DNA of 64,000 nucleotides from an uncultured Saprospiraceae bacterium (GTDB taxonomy: Bacteria; Bacteroidota; Bacteroidia; Chitinophagales; Saprospiraceae). Location of the stretch: NCBI GenBank assembly GCA_938007965.1, contig CALLMH010000017.1:1-64000 (forward strand). Reading direction: 5' to 3'. The notes beneath the pieces were generated by a model. That model was not told the origin of the DNA and made no database searches. It worked only from the letters and a program-made list of their open reading frames with translations. Made by a program: the position numbers and the translations under genes. The first letter of the stretch is position 1; every line of letters starts with the position of its first letter. Of the stretch, positions 26,836-36,036 are shown one piece after another.

Positions 26836-29628
26836 TTAATCATCCACCTCATAGCCCTGTCTTATGCCTTTCTCTATCGCTGGCACTCCACTCTTCATCC
26901 ACTTTGGCATCGGAGCATCCATGAGATAGTAATCAAAGAACTGCTCCATTCTAATATTAAAATCTAATCTATTCTGCCATTTCACAGGCCAGTGGGGTTC
27001 TCCATTATAATTGAGAAACCAAGCTGGTTTTCCAAGTCTCCTAAGACCATTGAAGTATTCTATACCCTGATACCATGGGACTGCACCGTCGTCGTCATTA
27101 TGTAAGATTAGTACAGGTGTCGTCACCTTATCCAAGTTGAAAATTGGACTATTCTCGAGATACAAATCTGGATTCTCCCACAATGTTGCTCCGAGCCGAC
27201 TTTGTGTTTTCTCATATTGGAACATCCGACTCATCCCTGAGCCCCATCGGATACCTCCGTACGCACTTACCATATTGACCACTGGAGCCCCTGATTCTGC
27301 ACATTTGAATATATCAGTCTTAGTAAGTAGGTCCGCGATCTGATAACCGCCCCAACTATGCCCCTGTACACCAATCCTGTCTCGATCGATAAATCCGAGA
27401 TCTACGACTGACTCTACTCCAGGTATCACAGCATCATAGCAACTCTGACCTGGGTGACCATTTCTGTAGACAATATCTGGATTAAATATTACGTACCCTT
27501 TGCTAGAATAGTAGCTATAATTAATCGTAGATCTATGAGCGTATGGTGCTCTATGATTGTGAAGTCCATCGGAACTACGCTCGTAGAAATTCACCAGCAG
27601 TGGATACTTTTTTCTCGGATTGAAATCATCGGGTAAGACCAAAAGACCCGTCAACTCTACGCTGTCTAGTGATAACCACTTATGCAGCTGGATGTCACCC
27701 CAATTGTAATTGTTTTGTTGTGGGTTTGCATCACTCACCTGTGTATATTCTAAGTCCATCTCCTCGTCATAAAACATCTGGGTATGTTGTAGGTCCGGAA
27801 ACTGTGTATACGATTCTTCGGTAAATACATAATCGTTCGACTCCCTGGCTTTGATTGGTCGGCTATCCAACTTGAAATCTCCCTTATGTACGACTCTTGT
27901 ATTATTGTACTTCAAATCTAAGAACTCATACCCATGTGACTTATCTACCTCATTGAAGCTATGTAACATCAGAAAATTAGAAGATATATCTATGATCGAA
28001 TTTTCTAAATCAAAATCCATATATCGATATATTGTTTTAGTTTCTCGACCTGCTGTGATCCGCTTAGGAACTTCTACACCTAGTGGATCTACTAGCCATA
28101 GATCGTATCTATCGTATATGATGATGTATTGCTCGTCATTAGTGTATCCTGCGTATCCATAGGCTCTTGGATCCATGGGCCTATCATTCTGCTCATCATA
28201 AAAAACTCCTGTTTCCTCCGAGGTGATTTGTTTGATTTGGTTCGTTTCTACATTGTAAGCGAAGTACGCCTTCTTCGTAGCATTGTACCACATAGCGTAC
28301 CGTCCTTCTGGAGATCTTCTCGCTCTCCCTCTTTCTTTGGATATGAATTTTTCTTTTTTTCCTGATTTTAGATTGATTCTATATCCGTCAAAGAAGTTAT
28401 GTCCCTTCCACATTACATATTTTTCGTAAGGTTCAGTCCGAATCCCTATCGCATATTCATGATTTCTATCTTCATCGTACAATACTCGATCAATATCAGC
28501 TACCTGTACTATAGAAAATTTATTACGAGTGATATCGTACATACAACTGTAATCCTTTTCTTTATCTTCTTTGAGATCATTTTCTTGTCTGGTGTATAAT
28601 TTACTGTCCTCGTAATGCCATACTTCTACATTGACTATTTCATCATCGAGCAGAGAAGTATCTTGTAATATTGCTGGTGGAGTGATAGAAAACATCAACC
28701 TACTCCCATCAGCCGAAAATCTAGGCGAATTGTAATTACTTATTTGATAGTCTTTTGGGAGAAAATTCGCTTTATTATCCACTATCATTTTGGCTTTAGC
28801 TTGACCTTTCTCCCACAGGTATAATTCATAAGGTCTTATTCGTGCTTTCGTAGTATCTCTATCCGCTATAAACGATAATCTTTCAGCGGTTTCTTGCCAT
28901 GAGATTTTAGATATTTCCCCTTTTGTTTCTAATATATTAGTCCACTTTCTATTTTCGAATTCGTAATTATATACGCCTCCAGCCATGAGACCCTCTATCC
29001 CTGTAGATGTGGCCGCTAATCCCTGTCCGTCTTCTGCAAACTGATAATCGGTAGCATAGTAAAGTGTATCGGACATTTGACTTCTCAAATTCAATACTAT
29101 AAGTTTCGATCCATTCTTTTTGCCTTCCTTAGGTAGAGTACTCAAAGTATCTTTGGACAGTTCTGCATCTTTTAGGTATGCGAGGTACCCTTTCCATTTG
29201 TCCGGCATTTTGAATGAAGTTACATTAGGTACCTTCGTAAGTACTTTTAGCTCTAGGTCATATATACAAAGTGTATCATTGGGCATATCCTCCTTATCGA
29301 CTTTCTTTTTTTGTAATGCTCTTACGTGGTCATACGATGGTTTCATCATAAACACTACATATCTAGAGTCTCCGTCTATAGAAGACTCCCCCACTTTATT
29401 GAATGTATAAGTGGTCTCAGCCCTAGTATTATAAATTTTGAGTGTCTTATCTCCTTTTTCAGATTGCAAATGATATTTTATCCAGTCTCCATTATTAGAT
29501 ATTTGTTCTGATCTGATCTTATTCCATTCTAAGTAGGTATCAGGTGTCATTACTTTAGTGGATTGTGCACTAAGATCTAGAACAAACAGTACGTTTAATA
29601 TAAGGGCGAAAAGAAGATTGATATTCAT
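26836..29628 (-). CDS. S9 family (prolyl oligopeptidase-like) serine peptidase
   Basis: Large secreted or periplasmic peptidase of the alpha/beta-hydrolase type, 930 residues, with an N-terminal signal peptide (MNINLLFALILNVLFVLDLSAQ). A seven-bladed propeller-like region occupies about residues 30-640. The C-terminal catalytic domain contains GHSWGG with nucleophile Ser758, the acid in NDDDGAVPW (probably Asp847) and the His in GEPHWP (His879). The triad is complete. Members of this Bacteroidota group cleave peptides after Pro or Ala. It stands alone; a hairpin repeat and the accC terminator lie upstream. Confidence 0.88.
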   Translation of the reverse strand: MNINLLFALILNVLFVLDLSAQSTKVMTPDTYLEWNKIRSEQISNNGDWIKYHLQSEKGDKTLKIYNTRAETTYTFNKVGESSIDGDSRYVVFMMKPSYDHVRALQKKKVDKEDMPNDTLCIYDLELKVLTKVPNVTSFKMPDKWKGYLAYLKDAELSKDTLSTLPKEGKKNGSKLIVLNLRSQMSDTLYYATDYQFAEDGQGLAATSTGIEGLMAGGVYNYEFENRKWTNILETKGEISKISWQETAERLSFIADRDTTKARIRPYELYLWEKGQAKAKMIVDNKANFLPKDYQISNYNSPRFSADGSRLMFSITPPAILQDTSLLDDEIVNVEVWHYEDSKLYTRQENDLKEDKEKDYSCMYDITRNKFSIVQVADIDRVLYDEDRNHEYAIGIRTEPYEKYVMWKGHNFFDGYRINLKSGKKEKFISKERGRARRSPEGRYAMWYNATKKAYFAYNVETNQIKQITSEETGVFYDEQNDRPMDPRAYGYAGYTNDEQYIIIYDRYDLWLVDPLGVEVPKRITAGRETKTIYRYMDFDLENSIIDISSNFLMLHSFNEVDKSHGYEFLDLKYNNTRVVHKGDFKLDSRPIKARESNDYVFTEESYTQFPDLQHTQMFYDEEMDLEYTQVSDANPQQNNYNWGDIQLHKWLSLDSVELTGLLVLPDDFNPRKKYPLLVNFYERSSDGLHNHRAPYAHRSTINYSYYSSKGYVIFNPDIVYRNGHPGQSCYDAVIPGVESVVDLGFIDRDRIGVQGHSWGGYQIADLLTKTDIFKCAESGAPVVNMVSAYGGIRWGSGMSRMFQYEKTQSRLGATLWENPDLYLENSPIFNLDKVTTPVLILHNDDDGAVPWYQGIEYFNGLRRLGKPAWFLNYNGEPHWPVKWQNRLDFNIRMEQFFDYYLMDAPMPKWMKSGVPAIEKGIRQGYEVDD

Positions 29629-29823
29629 ATTTACTTACCTATTATTAATATTATTTCTTGTTGGAAAGACTGAAAACACATTATTAATTAAATATAATAA
29701 ATTAGTGTAGTCCTAGATAATTATAATAGACTTTTAATGACACAACAAGCCATCGAGTAGTTATCTTATGATGGTAAGCAGCGTAATCTTTTCAGAAGTA
29801 GTTTGAAAAACTGTTATGGTTAA

Positions 29824-29850
29824 GGATATTCGTTATTTACGGATATCCCT
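29824..29850. repeat. Palindromic hairpin repeat, copy 2
   Basis: Exact copy of the 27-base core at 13240-13266. Stem GGATATTCGT / ACGGATATCC, loop TATTT. Here the flanks GGTTA (29818-29822) and TAACC (29856-29860) can also pair, extending the structure. It lies just beyond the terminator of accC and upstream of the S9 peptidase gene. Confidence 0.75.
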
Positions 29851-29863
29851 CAGAATAACCGAT

Positions 29864-29898
29864 AAAAAAACCAGCTACCTCAATCAAGAAATAGCTGG
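29864..29898 (-). terminator. Intrinsic terminator of accC
   Basis: Minus strand: CCAGCTA (29898-29892) pairs with TAGCTGG (29877-29871), loop of 14 bases, followed by seven T (29870-29864). Confidence 0.85.
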
Positions 29899-29923
29899 CT
29901 TTATATATTCTTAGGAGGAAATA

Positions 29924-31273
29924 TTATTTCTCCTCTTCTCCCATCTCGAAATCATTCAAAAATCCAGTATCAAACATACCGTCATTGAATCTTTTCTCCT
30001 TCATCAATTTTTGATGGAATGGTATAGTTGTCTTTACGCCCTCGATAATAAATTCATCCAGTGCTCGTCGCATTTTCAATATTGCCTCATCTCTTGTCTG
30101 AGCTTTTACGATTAGCTTCGCGATCATAGAATCATAATATGGGGGTACAGAATAACCAGCATACACATGCGTATCTACCCTTACACCATGACCCTTAGCA
30201 CTGTGAAACGATTTGATATGTCCCGGAGAGGGTCTGAAGTCATTATATGGATCTTCGGCATTGATTCTACATTCTATCGCATGCATTGTAGGAATCCTAC
30301 TTCCACCTTCTATTGGTATACCATATGCTACCTTGATTTGTTCTTTTATGAGATCATGATCGATCACTTCTTCGGTAACACAGTGTTCTACTTGGATTCT
30401 AGTATTCATTTCCATGAAGTAGAAATTTCTATGTTTATCGACTAAAAACTCGACAGTACCTACACCTTCATAGTTGATCGCTTCGCCAGCTTTTATAGCC
30501 GCAGCTCCCATTCTTTCTCTCAAGTCGTCAGTCATAAATGGTGACGGACATTCCTCCACCAACTTCTGATGTCTTCTCTGGATAGAACAATCTCTCTCTG
30601 ACAAATGGATTACCTTCCCGTCTTGATCTCCTATGATTTGGATCTCTATATGTCTAGGCTCCTCTACAAATTTTTCTGCATACATGCCATCGTTTCCAAA
30701 TGCAGCTTTAGCTTCTTGTCTTGCACTATTCCACTGAGCTTCGAATTCTTCTTCACTTTTTACTATACGCATCCCTTTTCCACCTCCACCAGCAGTAGCT
30801 TTGATCATAACAGGATATCCTATCTTCTTGCACACGGCGTAGCCTTCTTTGAGATCCTTTATCAATCCATCTGAACCAGGTACGACTGGTACATCTGCCT
30901 TGATCATAGTCTCTTTGGCTGTCACTTTATCTCCCATCTTACGGATCATCTCGGGTGCTGGACCGATAAATTTTACTCCATATTCTTGGCAAACTTCAGC
31001 AAAATCTGCGTTCTCGGCAAGAAAACCATACCCTGGATGCACGGCATCAGCATTGGTAATCTCCACCGCTGCCATAATCTTAGGTATGGACAGATAGGAC
31101 TCAGAAGAAGAAGGAGGCCCTATACACACAGCTTCATCAGCAAATCTTACGTGAAGACTATCTTTATCAGCAGTACTATATACAGCTACTGTCTTAATCC
31201 CCATCTCTTTGCAAGTACGGATCACACGCAGTGCTATTTCACCTCTATTAGCTATTAATATTTTATTAAACAT
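29924..31273 (-). CDS. accC: Acetyl-CoA carboxylase, biotin carboxylase subunit
   Basis: ATP-dependent carboxylation of the biotin on AccB, first step of fatty acid synthesis. 449 residues, the stand-alone prokaryotic length. Hallmarks: [16 protein letters not shown] at the N-terminus, the ATP-grasp loop [14 protein letters not shown], the [13 protein letters not shown] segment, [19 protein letters not shown], and [18 protein letters not shown] with the metal- and bicarbonate-binding residues. It follows accB but is separated by 185 bases without a clear terminator, so it may have its own promoter. A strong terminator lies after its stop. Confidence 0.97.
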   Translation of the reverse strand: MFNKILIANRGEIALRVIRTCKEMGIKTVAVYSTADKDSLHVRFADEAVCIGPPSSSESYLSIPKIMAAVEITNADAVHPGYGFLAENADFAEVCQEYGVKFIGPAPEMIRKMGDKVTAKETMIKADVPVVPGSDGLIKDLKEGYAVCKKIGYPVMIKATAGGGGKGMRIVKSEEEFEAQWNSARQEAKAAFGNDGMYAEKFVEEPRHIEIQIIGDQDGKVIHLSERDCSIQRRHQKLVEECPSPFMTDDLRERMGAAAIKAGEAINYEGVGTVEFLVDKHRNFYFMEMNTRIQVEHCVTEEVIDHDLIKEQIKVAYGIPIEGGSRIPTMHAIECRINAEDPYNDFRPSPGHIKSFHSAKGHGVRVDTHVYAGYSVPPYYDSMIAKLIVKAQTRDEAILKMRRALDEFIIEGVKTTIPFHQKLMKEKRFNDGMFDTGFLNDFEMGEEEK

Positions 31274-31458
31274 GTTGTCTTAGTTTTGGTACTTTGATGA
31301 GTAAAACATGACTACCGTTGAGTATCAATCTAAAAAAAATTGAATATTCCCAACTCCACACTCATGTATACGCAACTCAGTTTGGAATTATCTGTATCAC
31401 AGAAATTCTGATATAAGCCAATTTAATTGTTATAAATCGACTTCTATTTCATACTAGT

Positions 31459-31950
31459 CTAACTAGGATCTACTAGGAATAATACTTGATCGTACTCTAC
31501 AGGAGCAGCATCTTCTATCATTACTTTTACGATAGTTCCACTTACTTCACTTTCGATCTCATTGAATAGTTTCATTGCTTCGACAATACAGACCGTATCT
31601 CCCTTCTCAATAGTGTCACCCACTTTTGCATAAGCAGGCTTATCAGGAGAAGAAGACCTATAGAAAGTACCTACGATTGGCGATTTCACTTCAAGTAATC
31701 CCTCTGTACTCTTCGCCTCTGATTCTTTCTTAGCTGGCGCATCTTGTACAGGGGCCGCCGGCGCTGCTGGCGTTGGAGCCACAGGCATCTGCATCATAGG
31801 CGCAGGATTTGGCTGTACTACTTGTGTAGATTTCCCTTGAAAATTGCTCGTTCTAATCGAGATCTCGAAATCTTTATCTTTTAGCTTTACTTCAGATAGA
31901 TTAGTCTTGTTGACCAATTTGATAAGGTCTGTTATTTCTTTGTAATTCAT
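31459..31950 (-). CDS. accB: Acetyl-CoA carboxylase, biotin carboxyl carrier protein
   Basis: Carrier of the biotin that shuttles carboxyl groups between AccC and the carboxyltransferase. 163 residues. An N-terminal helix region ([24 protein letters not shown]) is followed by a Pro/Ala-rich hinge (about 70-100) and the biotinyl domain. The biotin-accepting Lys127 sits in the classic EAMKLFNE motif. Starts 12 bases after efp on the same strand, so the two are co-transcribed. The BirA that should modify it is encoded in this window. Confidence 0.96.
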   Translation of the reverse strand: MNYKEITDLIKLVNKTNLSEVKLKDKDFEISIRTSNFQGKSTQVVQPNPAPMMQMPVAPTPAAPAAPVQDAPAKKESEAKSTEGLLEVKSPIVGTFYRSSSPDKPAYAKVGDTIEKGDTVCIVEAMKLFNEIESEVSGTIVKVMIEDAAPVEYDQVLFLVDPS

Positions 31951-31962
31951 TGGGTTAGAATT

Positions 31963-32529
31963 TTAAGCTTTTACTCTTTCTACATATCCTCTTGATGCAG
32001 AATCTATTTTGATTAAATCTCCTTCGTTAATAAAAATTGGAACTTTTATCTCCGCGCCTGTCTCTACTGTAGCTGGTTTAGTTACGTTAGTTGCAGTATT
32101 CCCTCTTACACCTGGCTCTGTATATGTAACTTTGAGTGTGATATACTGAGGTAGATCTATGGTAAGTGGAGTATTATTCTCTGCGTGGAACAATATCTCT
32201 ACGTCACTTCCTTCTTTGAGTAGATCAGCATTATCTATCATCTTCTTTTCGATATTTACTTGATCATAAGTCTCATTGTCCATGAAATTCATTCCTTGAT
32301 CATCAGGATATAGAAACTGATATGTTCTCCTTTCGACTCTTACCACATCAATTTTATGCCCTGATGGGAATGTATTATCGATTACTTTTCCAGTCGTTAG
32401 ACTTTTCAACTTTGTTCTTACAAAAGCGGGACCTTTCCCGGGTTTTACGTGGAGAAACTGTATTACTTTGAATACGTCATGATTATAATTCATGCATAAT
32501 CCATTCTTAATATCTGATGTACTAGCCAT
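31963..32529 (-). CDS. efp: Elongation factor P
   Basis: Relieves ribosome stalling at polyproline. 188 residues, standard. The N-terminal KOW-like domain has the tip loop KPGKGPAFVRTKLKSL, where Lys32 is the usual position of post-translational modification. The two OB-fold domains follow, ending ...FINEGDLIKIDSASRGYVERVK. No gene for a modifying enzyme (EpmA, EarP or YmfI type) is in this window. A -7 box (TATATTTG) lies upstream at 32562-32569. Confidence 0.96.
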   Translation of the reverse strand: MASTSDIKNGLCMNYNHDVFKVIQFLHVKPGKGPAFVRTKLKSLTTGKVIDNTFPSGHKIDVVRVERRTYQFLYPDDQGMNFMDNETYDQVNIEKKMIDNADLLKEGSDVEILFHAENNTPLTIDLPQYITLKVTYTEPGVRGNTATNVTKPATVETGAEIKVPIFINEGDLIKIDSASRGYVERVKA

Positions 32530-32561
32530 TTTTTCTAATTCATTTTGTGTTAAATCGAGTG

Positions 32562-32601
32562 CAAATATAAGAATAGTCAGCAGATCGATTATCTAATCTG
32601 C
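32562..32601 (-). promoter_or_regulatory. Candidate efp promoter with an upstream palindrome
   Basis: TATATTTG reads on the minus strand from 32569 to 32562. No TTG is present at the expected -33. An inverted repeat GCAGAT (32580-32585) / ATCTGC (32596-32601) covers that region instead, which would suit an activator or repressor site. Confidence 0.45.
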
Positions 32602-32734
32602 CTTCAAATATATTTTGAGAACCAATCTAGATTCTTAATGCAAACACTTATTTGTCGTTATAATCTACGTCAAGAAGCAAAATTAAATTCTAGACCTAAG
32701 CTAAAAAGACTATTTATTAAAAATTCTATTGTCT

Positions 32735-33730
32735 CTATTTGCTATCGTAAGCCCATGTTAGAAGTGAAGCTCCCCATGTAAATCCTCCTCCGAATGCAGT
32801 AAGTACAAGTGTATCTCCTTTCTTCAGTTGAGATTCATAGTCTGCAAGACATAGAGGTAGCGTCCCGGCCGTAGTATTTCCATAGTTTTGGATGTTGACC
32901 ATTACTCTTTCTTTTGGAAACCCTATCATATCTCCTACACTAGAGATTATCCTCATATTTGCTTGATGCGGCACTAACCAAGTAATATCATCTATGGATA
33001 GATTATTTCTTTTTATCAATTCATTGAATGATTTGGTCATATTGGTGACGGCTGCTTTAAAAACAGGCCTCCCATCTTGGAATACAAAATGATCACGTGC
33101 CTTGACACTCTCTATAGTAGGTCTCACGAGAGATCCACCACCTTTCATATGTAGGTACTGTCGTCCACTACCGTCTCCTCCAAATACAGAATCGACTACT
33201 CCATTCTCCTCATCTGGCTCTAATAATACAGCACCACCTCCATCACCGAATATTACACAAGTCGTACGATCTGTATAATCTATGATGGATGACATGAAAT
33301 CTAATCCGAGTACTATTACCTTTTTGTGAGAACCAGACTCTACAAATTTTGCTCCTGTAGTCAATGCGAATAAAAATCCACTACACGCAGCATTTATATC
33401 AAATGCAAAGGCATTATTAATGCCCGCCTTATCACATATCGTATTCGCAGTATCGGGAAATGTCATATCGGGAGTTATGGTAGCACATATAAGCAACTCT
33501 ACCTCATCAGGACTAGTCCCTGTTTTCTCCAGTAACTTATTTACCATACGCACACCCATATCAGAAGTAGCCTTACCTTCTTCTTTGAAGATATGTCTTT
33601 GCTTGATGCCTGTCCTAGATGTTATCCATTCATCATTAGTGTCTACTATTTTCTCCAAATCAGCATTGGTAAGTACCGTCTCTGGTACGTATTTAGCGAC
33701 TCCTTTTATAGCGGCTTTTATATTTCCCAT
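32735..33730 (-). CDS. fabH: Beta-ketoacyl-ACP synthase III
   Basis: Condenses acetyl-CoA (or branched acyl-CoA) with malonyl-ACP to start fatty acid synthesis. 331 residues. Active-site Cys116 in AACSGFLFAL, the His in PHQANMRI and the Asn in NYGNTTAG complete the Cys-His-Asn triad. N-terminal thiolase fold with TSRTGIKQRH. It lies 205 bases upstream of efp on the same strand, consistent with the Bacteroidota order fabH-efp-accB-accC, though the gap and the efp -7 box suggest a second promoter. Confidence 0.96.
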   Translation of the reverse strand: MGNIKAAIKGVAKYVPETVLTNADLEKIVDTNDEWITSRTGIKQRHIFKEEGKATSDMGVRMVNKLLEKTGTSPDEVELLICATITPDMTFPDTANTICDKAGINNAFAFDINAACSGFLFALTTGAKFVESGSHKKVIVLGLDFMSSIIDYTDRTTCVIFGDGGGAVLLEPDEENGVVDSVFGGDGSGRQYLHMKGGGSLVRPTIESVKARDHFVFQDGRPVFKAAVTNMTKSFNELIKRNNLSIDDITWLVPHQANMRIISSVGDMIGFPKERVMVNIQNYGNTTAGTLPLCLADYESQLKKGDTLVLTAFGGGFTWGASLLTWAYDSK

Positions 33731-34332
33731 ATTTATGGATTATATTTTATTTTTAATTATTGCAATTATAAATTCTTATCACAATTTCGTCGCAAGATAA
33801 TATATATTCATTAATCTATGAGATCACATCGGTACTCTGCCTTATTTTGACTCTCATTTATAAGCGAATAACCCTTGAATAAGAATATATATTATCCAAA
33901 GTCCATAAGACTCGGCAAATAATCATAGAAAGAATGTTTTATAAACTCAATGCCCTAGATTAGTACGTTCCCAACTATCATCCTGGTGAAATTTTGCAGA
34001 ATTGAAAACTGATTGCCTCTTCAAAATGATCAATAAGTTCTGTGGCTAAAAAAATAAAAATTTCTGAAAAATTTTTTTTGAAAAATTAAATAAACACACA
34101 TCACACTATCTATCAGACACTTACGCCTAAATCAAAATAATCAGTCTTCATTTATTTCATATTAAAAATAAGAATAATACATAAATAAAAACTGTTGGTA
34201 TGCAATTTGCAAATACTGATGTATAGACTATCAATTAGTTATGCATAATAGCAAATTCTAATTTGTTCTTATACATAGATAAAAAAGATAGATAGAACAT
34301 AATATATCATCAACATCAAACAACCGTGAATT
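33731..34332. other. Divergent intergenic region
   Basis: About 600 AT-rich bases between fabH (minus) and the thioredoxin-SPOR gene (plus). No tRNA, no small gene with a plausible start and no well-spaced promoter could be identified. An A-run and T-run near 34050-34085 can fold weakly but give no convincing terminator. Confidence 0.5.
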
Positions 34333-35133
34333 ATGAATAATATAAAAACAAGTTGGAAGCAGACCATTTTAGTGGGATACTTTATGATTTTTGGTTTAGT
34401 GAGTGCTATAGCATCTCCCGTCAATTCAGTAGATTTCATAGACGTAAAAGTAGAAGAAGCACTGGCCAAAGCAAGCTCTGAAGGTAAATTAGTATTTATG
34501 GATTTCTACGCTAGTTGGTGTACTCCGTGTAAGTGGATGGAACAGACTACTTTTACCGATTCTAGAATAGCCAGAGCGCTTAATGATAATTTCATATCGA
34601 TAAAAGTAAATATCGATAATGTAGAAGGCTTCCAAATGAAAAACAAGTACGAAGTCAACTTTTTACCAACTATCCTAATACTCAACTCTAATGGTAAGAT
34701 GGTAGAGCGGATAGAACAAACTATGATAGCCGATGACCTCATAGGTATATTGGAAATTCATAATTCGCCAGAAAATAAGATTGTGATAAAACATGACTTC
34801 AACCAATCTCCCAAAAGGATCAATGGTACAGAAGATGCTGACGAAGAGGACCCGTGGACAATCAGTCAAGACGACTATCGACGGTATCAAGAAAGTGAAG
34901 AAAAACGAAACTACAGAGTTCAAGTAGGTGTATATACGAAATATGCGGATGCACACGAACAAGTGCAATATCTGAGAAACACATTCATCGAACCTATCAT
35001 GGTATTGAATGACTTCAATGGGGATCAGGTATTGTTCAAGGTGATGTTGGGTCAATTTAAGACTTCTAGTGAGGCACAAAGCTTCTGTAAGATACTAAAA
35101 ACCAACTTCAAGATCGATGCTGTGATTAATTAA
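34333..35133 (+). CDS. Thioredoxin-SPOR fusion protein, exported
   Basis: Predicted periplasmic redox protein of 266 residues. An N-terminal hydrophobic segment (ILVGYFMIFGLVSAIA, about 12-27) acts as signal peptide or anchor. The thioredoxin domain spans about 35-145 with the redox motif WCTPCK (Cys63, Cys66) and the cis-Pro region FLPTILI. An acidic linker follows, and residues 194-266 form a SPOR domain (YRVQVGVYTKYADAHEQVQY ... VLFKVMLGQFKTSSEAQSF). SPOR domains bind denuded glycan strands of septal peptidoglycan. The joint architecture implies a thiol-disulphide activity placed at the division site, which is inference. Confidence 0.85.
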   Translation: MNNIKTSWKQTILVGYFMIFGLVSAIASPVNSVDFIDVKVEEALAKASSEGKLVFMDFYASWCTPCKWMEQTTFTDSRIARALNDNFISIKVNIDNVEGFQMKNKYEVNFLPTILILNSNGKMVERIEQTMIADDLIGILEIHNSPENKIVIKHDFNQSPKRINGTEDADEEDPWTISQDDYRRYQESEEKRNYRVQVGVYTKYADAHEQVQYLRNTFIEPIMVLNDFNGDQVLFKVMLGQFKTSSEAQSFCKILKTNFKIDAVIN

Positions 35134-35247
35134 ATGGAATTAGACAATATTCGTTTTCTGTCATTGACCAAACTAATTTTTATTTGATAAACGTCAAACT
35201 GAAATATATGTAAGTAATTAATCATTTTATAATTACTAAAAATAGTA

Positions 35248-35287
35248 AAATGTCCCTTTCTGCTAATATTAGAAAGGGACATTTATA
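35248..35287. terminator. Strong hairpin, terminator of the thioredoxin-SPOR gene
   Basis: Perfect 14-bp stem AAATGTCCCTTTCT (35248-35261) / AGAAAGGGACATTT (35271-35284), 9-base loop. T-rich on both sides rather than a clean T run. It sits 115 bases after the plus-strand stop. Confidence 0.7.
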
Positions 35288-35476
35288 TTTTACCGAACAT
35301 ATGCACGGTATGATAGTTAAATTGTTGAGCTATTGTAGTACCTTTAAGTGAGTTAAGTTGTAAATCAATGTGTTTAAAGCGCAAATTAGACTCACAAAAA
35401 TCGCACTACCTCATAGATAGGTCACCTTCTATGTTTTAGAAATAAATACACTCATAGAATAATAGAAATAAAACGA

Positions 35477-35986
35477 ATGAAAAACCTAATCTTTCTCTTT
35501 TGTATAATCTGCCTTGCATCATGCTTACCCGACAGTCCTAATGTCAATAAGAAAGGCGAAGACATCATAGAAAGTAATCAGCATTATACAGACACGAGTA
35601 CACAACACTACCACGATACAGTATACATACCTATATACTCTGACATATATAGCGTGGATAGATTAAAATCGACATTACTGACCGCTACGTTGAGTATCAG
35701 ATCAACCTCATTGGTAGATACTACATATATCAACGATATAGACTACTATGATACGAATGGTAAAAAAGTAAAATCATTTATCGATCAAACATTGATCCTC
35801 GGCCCGATGCAGTCTATAGATTACGTCATAGAGCGAGATGATAATAGTGGGGGGACAGGTGCTAACTTTCTAGTTACTTGGGGCGCAGAAAAGAATACTA
35901 AACCTCTCTTTCAAGCGGTTATGATTGGCACCTCAGGTCAACACGGATTGTCGTTTATTGTCGACGGTATATCATTAAAAGAATAA
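35477..35986 (+). CDS. DUF3124 lipoprotein
   Basis: Unknown function. A 169-residue protein with a leader ending in a lipobox-like LASC (MKNLIFLFCIICLASC), so probably a lipoprotein. The body (SDIYSVDRLKSTLLTATLSI ... VTWGAEKNTKPLFQAVMIGT ... GLSFIVDGISL) matches what I know of the DUF3124 family, a single beta-rich domain with conserved TLSIRSTS and FQAVM segments. It is 50 bases upstream of a di-haem peroxidase gene on the same strand, so it may act in the same periplasmic pathway; that link is inference. Confidence 0.75.
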   Translation: MKNLIFLFCIICLASCLPDSPNVNKKGEDIIESNQHYTDTSTQHYHDTVYIPIYSDIYSVDRLKSTLLTATLSIRSTSLVDTTYINDIDYYDTNGKKVKSFIDQTLILGPMQSIDYVIERDDNSGGTGANFLVTWGAEKNTKPLFQAVMIGTSGQHGLSFIVDGISLKE

Positions 35987-36036
35987 TTTCTAATCTTACT
36001 AAAACAAATTTTATACATCAAACGTATAAATATAGT

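Noticed and set aside
34050-34090. A/T-rich hairpin upstream of the thioredoxin-SPOR gene as a terminator
   Set aside because: The stem is only A-T pairs from homopolymer runs, not a convincing structure.
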